Shown: positions 15,501-25,700 of the stretch, piece after piece | Position numbering within the stretch: the first letter of the stretch is position 1 | Layout of the letters: every line of letters starts with the position of its first letter | NCBI GenBank assembly: GCA_013396915.1 | Contig: VWZL01002495.1 | Location: 186,001-250,000, forward strand | DNA: 64,000 nucleotides | Origin: Stercorarius parasiticus | Lineage: Eukaryota; Chordata; Aves; Charadriiformes; Stercorariidae | Reading direction: 5' to 3' | Program-made: the position numbers and the translations under genes | Notes under the pieces: generated by a model | Told to the model about the DNA's origin: nothing | The model's database searches: none | The model's input: only the letters and a program-made list of their open reading frames with translations

Positions 15501-17323
15501 CTGGGAAAATGCACATTAATTTTCATTGCAAATAGTATTTGACACTGACTCTTCAGGGATTTAGAGGACTATAAATATGCTATTGACCATTTCACATTCT
15601 TCAGAGCCAGTGAAAATACAGAACCACACAGACGAATTTCAAAGCTCCTCTCCAGTAAATGCACCCAGCTGTCAATGCTGGCTGTTAAGGCGGATCTCCA
15701 CACGTGTTCTGTTAGACACCCTGCTAAGTGCTGTGACGAACAGCGTAGCTGCATGGAGCTACATTCTCCTGTCCATCCTCTTGTGTATACATTTGCTGCT
15801 GTTTGCACTTCCTAACAGTCTAAACATACCACATTGCTTTAGGTATAAGAAGACGCTTTATCTACCTAGCTGTTCTCTATTTATTGCAGACTGCTTCAGT
15901 TAAAAAGAAAAAAAAACGCTGGGAAAATCCCTGCCTGTCACCACATAGCCATAGAGTGCTACCTAAGCAATTCAGTGCTGAGAAAAAAACCCAACATTAA
16001 ATGCCTCTCTTTCTGAAATGAAAGGAGTAGGGGATAAAGCACACATTTGCTGTGTTTACAGCTCTCTTCCGGGAAATGCAGTGAAACTACTTCAACTTCA
16101 ATGCTAGCAGCAGAGCAGATCATTGGTAAAGAACCAGTAGCCAGATTTCTTAATTGTAAGTCCACGGTAAGTTTCTCCTACAGCACGCTTTAAAAGAACT
16201 ACAAGGTGTAAGTTATATATATGTTTACCAGTCACAAATAAAACTGTTCAACAACATTTTACATGCTTTTTTTCTTATTTCAAATATTACCGCAAAACAC
16301 GGGCAAGCAGTAGAAACAACCACTTAAATAATACATGGTCCAGCTCTGCAATTCATCGCTTTGAGCAGAGCAGTCTCACCGGCATCAGCAAGACTGCTTA
16401 CATCCTGGTATTTGGCTAACGATGAACACCAAGTAGGCAGTCAGCATACAGATTGAGAATTCTTGGAAACCTCTCCTTATTCATCTTCCCACTGCACTAG
16501 TGCAGAATCCCAAAACATACTCAGAGCAAACCCCATTGAGCTACAAAAGGATGTAAGAATCCACAAGGGTTTTACCAAGGAGTTGGATACGGCTGTCACC
16601 ATTGATCATGTGAAATCTGAGATTACACCAAGCTCACAGTGATGGAGATTCTAGATGGTCCATGTATATCTCCAGTCTTCAGTTTGATTACAAAATACCT
16701 ATTGAGTTATCTTTCCTTCATTTGACAAGATAGGTTGCCAAATGAAGCCAATACTGGCAGTCAGAATTCAGTTAGTAATTATCTGGGAGTACAGCTCTCA
16801 TTTTTCACTTGTATATTCCATGGTTAACATGGTGTGTTAACGAACCCCATTATTATCACCCCCACACACTGGCTTTTGACAAACAGCTCAAGAAAAAATA
16901 TACTATTGAAGCTCTCAAGAACTGTGAAATAAGATACATGGGGAAGCTTTAATGTTGTGCTGTACGTTACATGCTTTCCCCAACTGCAACCAGTGAACTA
17001 TTCAAACAGCATCTACATCCCACTTCAAGGCAATAAGATGCCTAACGTCTGCAACAATATTCTTTTGTCTTTCTGCTTGTAGAAGGAGCAGTCAAGACTT
17101 CTACACGGACATTTTTTCGATTTCCTGAATGTCACTGGTATGTCAGACGTCTCCAAGTCTTGAGAAGTTGGAATGAAAACCAACATCCTAACTTGGATGG
17201 CACAACTATTTCATGCAAGGCCTCTCCTTCATTTTATTGAAGATCCGGTACCTTTTCACAGTACTAGCCCTACAGCATCAGCCACACACATGTACTGCCA
17301 TGTATGACCCTTCCCTGCACATG

Positions 17324-17385
17324 ATGGTTGGAGTCGATGATCTGAAAGGTCCCTTCCAACCTAGACAATCCTATGATTCTGTGAT
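17324..17385 (+). mobile_element. CR1 LINE fragment (extreme 3' tail)
   Basis: About 60 bp match the terminal CR1 3' UTR: ggttggagtcgatgatct, then aaggtcccttccaacc, then an octamer-type tail (cctatgattctgtgatg). Only the last part of the element is present. It lies antisense to ADAMTS19 in intron 2. Confidence 0.92.
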
Positions 17386-18635
17386 GGCCAAACCTCTTCA
17401 ATTGGTCTTTACACTTCTTCACCCTTCCTCCTGTATGGCAAAATCACTGTTGTCTGTCAGACTACAGTTACCTTCCCTGGTGAATAAAGAGATTCACTAA
17501 AAAGCTACTGTCTGAAGAGCAGAATGGTAGAAGTTTTGTTGTTAGACAGAGATGCTGTATTTCACACTGAAGAGAAAAACTGCAGAGTGGAAATCTAATC
17601 TGCATATTAAAGGACTTACAGCCCACTTGTTTGGCTTTCCAAAGTGTATGCAACCTAGTAACCCTAACCCAAAGTCTGCACAGTTTTGAAATGAGAGTGT
17701 ATCTAAGACATTTATAGCACATTTTCTCCAAAATTTCTTTACATTTAAAATGAAAAAATAAATTGGAATTGAGCAACTAGAAAGATTTATTTGTAGGTTC
17801 AAGTTTCAATGGATTTTTACATCTTTAAAGAAAACATAGTTTGAAATATTGCTTGGCTCTTTTTGCAGGGCAAGACCTAGAGGATATAGGGTGGAATATG
17901 CAATGTATGTATGATGTTTTTTCAAGACTCTTGGAAACAGAGCAACTTACATATGTGACAGAGCCCAAGCAATGACTGAATACAGAATGACAAATAACTT
18001 AAGATTTGTTATGACAACTTTGACATAATAGCACTGTGCAATTTTTTTTTTACTATGTGCCTGATGCAGCAACACTCTCAGGAAGAACAGCTGCTTAACT
18101 ATTTCACTGCAAACAAGACTATGCAGTTGAGGATCATGACAACACCAGTCAACATCAACAACAGTTTCCAATTTTATTTGAGATACATGGAATAGTTTAT
18201 ATTTCAGTTGCATCCTTCTGAATGGGGAACGTGATCTGGGCACATGCATGCGTAGACAGCCGGTAGGCTGGGAGTAAGCTGGTACTCCTAGGAAAAGTCT
18301 GACTAAACCAAAAATTACTACTGGGGCTCCTAGGGAACTGGGGCCTATTTAAACAGTGAATTTCAATTTATAAATCAAGTCAAAGGAATTACAGATATGC
18401 AACCTTTGAGTGACAATTCTCTCTACCAATTTCTTTGCAAATATTTTCTCTAACCTGATTTTACCCATACGCCATGTAGAAGGAAGTAAAATTCTAACAA
18501 GGAACACAGAAGTCAAATGCTTTTCCAGAACATAAAAATCCTTTACCTGATTGCTTTCAAACCAACTTCAGTTGACTTTCAATATTTTTCTCCACAATTA
18601 ATTCTGCTACCATGCTTTGGAAAATCTGACAAAAT

Positions 18636-18676
18636 GTCAATAATTAGATGCCAACCAGTCAATAATGAGATGCCAA
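18636..18676. repeat. 19-bp tandem duplication
   Basis: Two near-identical 19-bp units (gtcaataat, one variable base, agatgccaa) start at 18636 and 18658, three bases apart. They differ at one position. Confidence 0.8.
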
Positions 18677-19399
18677 GAGTTGTGTGAAACTTGGCAGCTT
18701 CACCTTGCAAGAGTGCAGGCAAATATTTTATTTGGTGTCAATCCACATATGTTCCCTCTCCACCACTTTCAGTTTGGGTTTTGACTTTTGAGTAAGTCCA
18801 AACAGACAAATGAATAAGCAGTCCAAATTTCCACATTTTACCTAGTTTAACTTCGTGACCATGCAAATAAAAACCAGACAGACATACCTTCATGAATCAA
18901 CAATGGAACGAGTTAGATGCTCAAATCCGGAAAGAAATACAAGAAAACACCTGTTGTGACTGTGGTGATTTACACCCATCTAGCCACCCAAAAAACCCAG
19001 GGTCATGATGATGTTAACTCTCCCTAGCGCCATTACTGTTTGCATTCTATATTTTGTAATGTGCTGCAGGCGTTTGAATTTATGATGCTATATAAAAGCC
19101 CAAAATCAGAATAAAAGTAGTAATAACTGGTTTTGGTTTAAATCCTGTCAGCATTTTACATCATCCCAGCTGCTCTCTACCCTTTCCATCCACCCCCAAG
19201 TATCTTGGAACCGCAGCTCACCAGATCACCACTACTGTTGTCAGTTTGCCCAATTCTGGTTCCTTACCTGGTAAAAAGCATGACTGATCTGAGAGAAATT
19301 ATAGCAGGTGAAATTTGTTTTAAATGAGGGGGGTATGCTACAGAAGTAATAACCATTCAAAAGGTCTGACTGCATTAACATTTCTGATGACAACATACT

Positions 19400-20075
19400 C
19401 ATTGTGTACTTCTATGGAGGAACTTAAAAGGAAAAAGAGGTATGGAGTCCCAAATCCAACTACAGGTTCCACATGCGGGAAGTTGTGAGGTAGAGAAAAA
19501 AGGCCAAAGAAATTAGAGAAAAGGAATAACAAAGATGAGAAAGCAGGCATAAAATATTGGTAGAAGTAGGAAAGACAGAACAGTCTGAAAACTGAGATCT
19601 AGAGGATAAGTAAGATAACACAGATGAGAAAGATAACTTTAGAATCTAGGATGGGAATGATGAACAAATGGATTACAGAAGGACTGAAGGAGAGATATCA
19701 TACAGTGAAAAGGAAGGAGGGTGAGCATGGAGGTAACTAATTACAGTCACACACTGAAAACCAAGATAAAACTAGGGATGGAGATGAGAAAAGTTGATGA
19801 AAGAATGACTTAAGAATAAAAAGGAGATCCACAAAAGAAAGGTATGGGACTGGGGAACAAAAGTGTATCTGGAAATGGGACAAAGAACACCAAAACTTTA
19901 CAGGACAAAGGCACAAGTAGGATTTGAGAAAAATTATGAGTGGGATAATAAAAGCATGAATGGCAAAATGGTTAAAAATAAGGATAAGTACAGAGGTAAG
20001 ACCCAAAAGGATATGAAAGGCAGGCTATGGAAGACCTCAGGAAAGGGACAGGAGTGAAAAGCAGCAGATGAAGCT
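19400..20075. repeat. Purine-rich low-complexity tract
   Basis: The plus strand is strongly biased to A and G for almost 700 bp, with many short gga, gaa and aag runs and few pyrimidine blocks. The bias ends just before the exon 2 donor of ADAMTS19. The ADAMTS19 transcript strand is therefore pyrimidine-rich here, immediately inside intron 2. It is not a perfect tandem repeat, and I see no coding sequence in it. Confidence 0.6.
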
Positions 20076-20126
20076 GACACTTGGATGGAGACCCTCGTGC
20101 TACCCCTGCATGCAAGGTCATCTTAC

Positions 20127-20737
20127 CAATCCACCACAGGTACTGAAGGAGGCGAAGGAGCCCGGGTAGCGGAGGACAGCACCACTGTAGTAACAAGCTC
20201 TCTCAGGTTGTGACTGTGCAGCACCAGGTGGGCTTTTGCCTTCACCCCCGAGCCGCTCTTCCACGGCAAAACCAGGAGCCAGGAAGCGGCTGTCCCTCTT
20301 GAGCAGCAGGTAGAGCTCCTGAGCAAAAGCCGGGATCCTCAGCAGCACCTCATCTCCATCTTCTGCTGGAGGTGGTGGTGGTGGGGATGGTGGTGGTGGC
20401 AACTGAGACGCAGCACCAGACCCCTGGGGCAGGGGGGACCAGTGGCAAAACTCCTGAGACTCATACTCATCCTCGGTGTCCTCTTCTTCTGCCGCCTGCC
20501 CCACAGCCTGCGCCTGACCCTCCACTGAGGAGGAGACTGAACGCACCTCCCGGGAACTGCCGGCCACAGGGCTAGGTGTGACGGGATTGCTGAGGGTGCT
20601 GCTCCGGTTCCCACAGCTGGGGTCAGCACTGCAGCCCCCACCACCACCGCTGCCACCCGCCGGCTCCTGATGGCCCCTGCTCCACAGCGCAGGGAAGACG
20701 ATCTCCCACTCCTCAGTTTCTTCTGAGGCATGGAGAC
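20127..20737 (-). CDS. ADAMTS19: ADAMTS19 exon 2 (prodomain)
   Basis: This exon encodes residues 23-226 of ADAMTS19, a secreted zinc metalloprotease with thrombospondin repeats. Visible in order: EEWEIVFPALW (residues 31-41), AGSSREVRSV near residue 81, an acidic stretch EEEDTEDEYES (106-116), a polyproline run (136-146), DGDEVLLRIPAF (149-160), RFLAPGFAVE (about 173-182) and CYYSGAVLR through STCGGL (204-226). These match my recollection of the human ADAMTS19 prodomain closely. The acceptor is cttcccgcag (AG at 20738-20739) and the donor is TTG|GTAAGA. The 611 nt plus 67 nt of exon 1 make 226 whole codons, so exon 2 ends in phase 0. The linker between the conserved blocks is Gly/Ser/Pro-rich and differs in length from mammals. 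The open frame continues into intron 1, but that part is not coding. The exon is intact, with no stop or frameshift. Confidence 0.95.
20368..20399 (-). repeat. ADAMTS19: Coding trinucleotide repeat (polyproline)
   Basis: A GGT-type repeat on the plus strand reads as CCA/CCC proline codons in ADAMTS19 exon 2, giving a run of ten prolines interrupted by one serine. It lies in the poorly conserved linker just before the folded prodomain core. Such tracts commonly vary in length between alleles and species. Confidence 0.85.
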
Positions 20738-21700
20738 CTGCGGGAAGGCCAGCAGATGCTTTAAGTGAGTGAAGCACCCAGCTGCACACAGCGCTTGCTA
20801 GAAACCTACCCTATGCCCTCCGCAACATGCTCCCCCTGGCCCCCAGCCCATCAAGCATCCCACCCAAAATACAAAGGGCTCCATTTGGCCCTTTCATCCT
20901 GTCCTTACACACGGCAGATGGGCCAGCCCCTAGAGGTCTCTGTACCAGTTCAGGGGTCTGGGACACGCCACCATCCTGGTAAACACTGAGAGAGAGCTGG
21001 AGCTCAATCTGGGCAGAAGTTGTGTTTGTACCAGTAGCTGGGGATGTTCTTCATGACCACCACCTCTATGCAAGTCGAGTTGCACAAACCTTTCATCATT
21101 TAGACAAAGTGGCAACTTTTTCACACCACTAAAAAGAAAATGTTATTTTAGCAGGGAAAACCTGAACAAAAAATTTGAAAATTTCAACTTTGTTCTCAGC
21201 CTGTTTTGCAAGTCCCACTATGATTTCAAGAGTGTAGCGAAACACACACACACCTCACGGCCGCACATTTGCGAGCGTAAGAACAAGTGGCAGATGCATG
21301 CATACGCTGTAGCGTCATTTATCACTATAATCAAACAGAACTATAATCACCACTTAGCGATGTCTGCGTATTACACGCACCATACCACAACTTAACCAAG
21401 ATTCCCCACGCGCCAGCATTACGTTTATAAACATGGGAGCCCACACGACCTCCACCAGCCTGCAACAGAAAGCAGTTCTAGTAACACATTCGTCCCAGAC
21501 ACGCCGAGATGACAGGGCAGCGCATGAAAATCAGTGTCCCGCACCGACGGGCGCGCTGCCGTGCAGCGATCAGGCAGTACCTGATCACCCGCCGGCTACA
21601 GACGACGGGCTCGGCTGTTCAACGGGCAGGTACTGGCTACCAGCGGGGCACGGCGGCCGCCCCGGCGCTCGGCCCCGGCCCGCGGAAGGCGCGCACTTAC
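20738..21700 (-). other. ADAMTS19: ADAMTS19 intron 1
   Basis: This 963-bp intron runs from the consensus donor GTAAGT (complement of 21695-21700) to the acceptor cttcccgcag (AG at 20738-20739). It splits codon 23 after its first base (phase 1). It contains a short CA run (about 21239-21254) and the edge of the CpG island. No other feature was seen. Confidence 0.9.
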
Positions 21701-21767
21701 CTGCGGCCAGCCCGCTTGACAGCACGCACAGCTGGTAGAAAACGCAGCAGACGCGGCTCAGGCGCAT
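21701..21767 (-). CDS. ADAMTS19: ADAMTS19 exon 1 (start codon, signal peptide)
   Basis: The 67-nt coding part of exon 1 encodes MRLSRVCCVFYQLCVLSSG and three more residues. This is a hydrophobic, cysteine-rich signal peptide that directs the protease to the secretory pathway. It resembles the human ADAMTS19 start (MRLTHICCC by recollection). The exon ends in GCAG|GTAAGT, a near-perfect donor, and its phase 1 joins exon 2 in frame to give a glycine at residue 23. I chose the ATG at 21765-21767 because it aligns with the mammalian start and has A at -3. Another in-frame ATG lies 12 nt upstream (21777-21779), and the frame stays open to about 21902, so an N-terminal extension of four residues or more is possible but less likely. 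Confidence 0.92.
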
Positions 21768-21837
21768 CCTCCCGCCCATCCCCAGCGGCTCCGCGTCCGC
21801 GGGACGCCGGCAGGCAGGCAGGACGGACAGGGAGGGC

Positions 21838-21882
21838 CGTGCCGAGCTGTGCCGTGCCGTGCCAAGCCGGGCCGGGCCGGGA
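21838..21882. repeat. GTGCC/GGGCC pentamer repeats
   Basis: Short imperfect tandem copies of gtgcc, then of gggcc, lie in the 5' flank or 5' UTR of ADAMTS19. They are a GC-rich low-complexity tract and a plausible cause of the nearby unresolved base. Confidence 0.7.
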
Positions 21883-22730
21883 GCGCCGCGGAGAGCAGCC
21901 ACCTGGGCGCCCGCGGAGCAGCCGCAGGCGAGGGCGAAGCGGGGGCAGCGCAGGGTGCGCAGCCCAANCCGCGGGCACCTTGCGCGGGCACGGAGACCGG
22001 GAGACCGCGCTTCGCACGCGTCCCGGCTGGGCGGGCGCGCAGGGGGGCGCCCCGCGGTGCCGCGTCCCCGCAGCAGGACGGGCTCCCCTCGACCCCCTCG
22101 TCCTTCCGCGCAGCTTTTGCCTGGGGTTCAGGGAGCAGCAGAGATTGACCATTTCTGCCCGGTTTTGTGTGGCTTAGGTTGTTCTAAACTCCTCTTGCCC
22201 CCACTGCGCAGCTCCCCATCATTTTCTACCCCGCCCTTGTCAGCAGAGGAGTGGTTAAATGAGGAGTCGTGCACGAACTTTGAATGCTCGTCTAAGCATC
22301 AGCATAAACGGGCAGAAGCAACAGGTAAACGCCTCCCCCAGAAGCCTGATTTCTTATCGTAACTTCGGTAGTTTTACCGACTGTTGTTGGTGTCAAAGGT
22401 GACTACTGTGCCTCAGGGGAAAGCAGGGCAATCTAGTGCGGAGAGGAAAGCCATCTGTGCTGTTAAGGGTAAGCTATGAAGTTGCGAGAGTTCTCTCTAA
22501 AAGTTGTATAAAATGAGAAGCAAAACAAACAAACAAAAATCACATGTTAGGGCTCCAAATAAAAAACACGTTTAGACTCCACAGAAGCCAAATGCAGCTG
22601 GGGTTTGCCCTCTGCTGCGTTCAATAGCTGCTTGAAACCTGTGCTGCATGGGTATGTATTCTCAACTGCCTCCAAACAGTATTTTTGATTAGTTGTTTGG
22701 TTTTATAGCAAAAAGTTACCACACAGTGGT

Positions 22731-22732
<2 letters not shown>

Positions 22733-22777
<45 letters not shown>
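22733..22777. repeat. Pure 45-bp poly-T tract
   Basis: There are 45 consecutive T residues, about 1 kb upstream of ADAMTS19 exon 1. It could be a homopolymer expansion or the poly-A tail of something retroposed on the minus strand, although no recognisable source sequence lies beside it. CR1, the main bird LINE, does not leave poly-A tails. Confidence 0.95.
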
Positions 22778-22778
<1 letters not shown>

Positions 22779-25700
22779 GCATCTGAGCCAACCTGAGCTA
22801 CGCAAAATCAGAGGGACTTAGGAAAAACAAGATGACAGATTTACATCTGGCAGTTCAGGAAAAGGGGAGTTTTCCAGAGGCTGCAAAGTAGTATTTGCCT
22901 GATAATTAGGTTACCTTAAAAAATGCATTTAAAGTGAAGCATTGTTTCCCAAGTAAATAACAACATGCACAGTAATTTGCAGTAGAATTAGTTAGTAGGC
23001 CCAATACTGCAGCCTTTCCACAGCCAAAACTCTCAACTATTAGGAAATGCTAGAAGATGTGGTTTATAAGCTTCTGTGCAAACGCTAGATACAAATTCTG
23101 ACTATTTTTTTTAACAACTCAGAATACATAGACAAGGTGCAAAAATACCCAGAGAAAATCTTTACTTACAGTGTGTACAGTTACATCCCAAAAGATATAA
23201 ACAGACAACCAGCAGGAAAAAGGAAAAAAGACATGGCGTGCGCATTTGCTTGTTTTAAAACTGTGAATTGCTGTAACTGTTTTCAATCTGCTGAAGTTAA
23301 GCTAGTCCCTTTGGACCAAATTCTGCTTCTCTTATTCACACGTATAATCTTCCTAAAAAGACAGAAGAACTGCTTTTGTCAGTAAGGTAAGCAGAACTTG
23401 GCCTTTTCAACACAAACTGCAGGGGGTAAAGAGACTGTAAGAAGCCAATTGAGAAAGACTTTAATATGTTTGACTTTATCACCAGCCAAAAAAGGAGGAA
23501 CATTTCAAATAAGTCTCCACATACGAATTCAAGGCAAGCTAAAGTCAATGTGGAGCTGCAACAAATTTCTTTAGCTCATTTTATGTTTTCTTTTTATCGT
23601 TTCAATAGTTAAACTAAAAATATAGGGGGAAGTTCTCTATGTTTAACTTTGGGGAAAATACACTATAAAATAGAGCCCCTACTGGTGTTCATTAGTTTTA
23701 ACAAAGAGTCTGGTCATAGGTTAATACTGGTAGACGGTATTGTAGCCCACCACATGCTAACTGTCGTCACTGTGAAACCAGTGCAGAGAAGTCTATGTCT
23801 AAAAGAATAAGAATTAAAAAAAAACAAAACAATGCTTTCATACAGCAGTTATTTTGCAGAGGGAATAATATTGTATCCACATGTACTGCACAAAAGGCTT
23901 TATTTCCTTAATCACAAAGCCACCAAAATTCTTTGCAAAATAGTTTTTATTTTACAGAACATACTGCACACGGGATAGTATTAGCTATGCCTTCATAAAA
24001 TTGGAAGAAATAGTATCTTCAAACTCAATATAGGGTAAAATGAAAAGAAGCAGTTTGCTCCAGTAGATTCCTAAAACTGTGCTTCCTGTCTGAAAGTTCT
24101 AAGCCTTCTGGTATTCTAAGGGACTCGTGCAGAATCACAAATGCACTACGTAAAGAACGTGTTGATTTGTAAAGTATAACAATGATCCAGACCACTTCAC
24201 TGACATGAGAAAAAAATTACAGAAAATGAGGTAAAGAATGTGTCCTCATCAGTCCTTCCTGATTGAGATAAATCAGCTTAATTTTGTTGAAATCAATAGA
24301 GGTTTGGCAATTCCCTCTCTTTTAGTCCTCCCTGATGTTAAATATACAGAATTGTGCCATCAGTCCTTGAGGGGCTGGCAGGGCAAGGGCTCTCTCAGGC
24401 CACACCACAGGCTGACTTCTCATTTCAAGATCATTCATGATGGTGCCCCAATCACTGGTGACATGCCATAGGCATGAAGATGTGTATGTTTCTTTTCAGC
24501 CTCCACATCGCTCACCACTATGGTTTCATCTAAATCTGTGTTGTAGTTACTGTCTTACCATACGTGAGCAACCGCAGGATTTTCCCCCCATCATAAACTG
24601 AATCTGTTTCAGCAATTTCATTCTGTGGGTTCAGATAAGTATGAACAAATCACGCTGTTGAATTTGAAATGTCAACTTCTAGCAATATAGACACCGCCAT
24701 CACTCAGGGACTTTCCTTGGTTTATTTTTTCTTTTTACTTAATCATCTAAGTGTAAAAGCTATCAAGTTCATACATACAAAAGTGATTTAAAATTACCTC
24801 AGCTTTACAATATATACAACATTGCCTCAAGTAATTGTTGCCAAAAACCCCCAAACCTTTAATCCACTTCACAGGGAAATAGTTGTTAATTATTTGTACA
24901 TACGCTTTATATATATATGATTGATGATATCATTGATTTTTTTTAAATCTTTGAGTACGTTTGTTTCAAATTTTTACAACTTAACAAAATATGCTAGATG
25001 AATGGAAAAAATCTATTCTGTTATGAATGGTGCTTACTACCTTGAGGCCACATATCCTATGACAGTTGAGATTAGAAACAGAAACTCACATCTTCCTGTT
25101 TCTAGGGTGCTTTGCAAATGTTATCTCAGTATAAATAAACTTGTTTAAAGGCAGATTGAAGTATTTTATTGGGGTTTTTTTAGCTGCAAGATCTTTGTGA
25201 ACCAATTCAAATTTTCTCCACTTAAGTGTGAATGAAATGAGTTTTTTTCCATTTTAGAAAATGCTGTGTTCCCTATCCCTTCAACTGAACAGTGAATTTC
25301 CACTGCCTGTTAGCTCACAGACTCTGAATGTATAGTCTGTAATTCTATACTGTTATTTACATGCTCAAAGTGAAGGGTTTATTTAAAATGTATGTATTTA
25401 AGACCACTTCAAACAACTTCTCTTTAGCAGATCTTGCTTCAGAGCAAATCTCACAGTTACATCTAAACTCAATAGTACAATCAGATGACCTGTGGAGTAA
25501 GATGTGTGTCGAGCTATTGTGAACTTAATACCTCTGCTGGTTTGGAGTACAAAAAATTTAAAAGTGCAACGCAAAGCTCATAGCAGCTCAATGTTGTTAT
25601 GCTACACCACCAGTTTTTATGATCCTTTTGAGTTCAGGTAATTCAGTGAAATTTACTCCGAAGTCACAGTTGTTACCTTGTGAGTTAGTTCACGAAGTTA

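Larger units (their letters stand above)
1..20126 (-). other. ADAMTS19: ADAMTS19 intron 2, partial
   Basis: This stretch follows the exon 2 splice donor (GTAAGA, complement of 20121-20126) in the minus-strand direction of ADAMTS19, and runs off the window. It is AT-rich with many stops in all frames. I looked on the minus strand for the next expected exon (the end of the prodomain, with the furin site) and for the HExxHxxGxxH zinc site of the catalytic domain and recognised neither, so intron 2 is inferred to exceed 20 kb. Recognisable contents are two CR1 fragments, short simple repeats, a small tandem duplication and a purine-rich tract. Open frames of 60-100 codons here look like chance. 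Confidence 0.75.
21430..22160 (-). promoter_or_regulatory. ADAMTS19: CpG island, likely ADAMTS19 promoter
   Basis: About 700 bp of very GC-rich, CpG-dense sequence stand out from the AT-rich surroundings and cover ADAMTS19 exon 1 and its upstream flank. There is no clear TATA box in the ADAMTS19 direction, as is usual for CpG-island promoters. The long open frames on both strands here result from high GC (few stops) and are not genes. One unresolved base (n) is at 21967, so the assembly is slightly uncertain in this part. The exact transcription start cannot be placed from sequence alone. Confidence 0.82.

Noticed and set aside
20339..20731. 130-codon minus-strand frame overlapping ADAMTS19 exon 2
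   Set aside because: It is a shadow frame of the conserved exon. The true frame is fixed by homology and by the splice phases.
21509..22362. Long frames on both strands across the CpG island (up to 222 codons)
   Set aside because: They are Arg/Pro/Ala/Gly-rich, overlap each other, and are explained by scarce stops in GC-rich DNA. Only the 67-nt ADAMTS19 exon 1 is supported.
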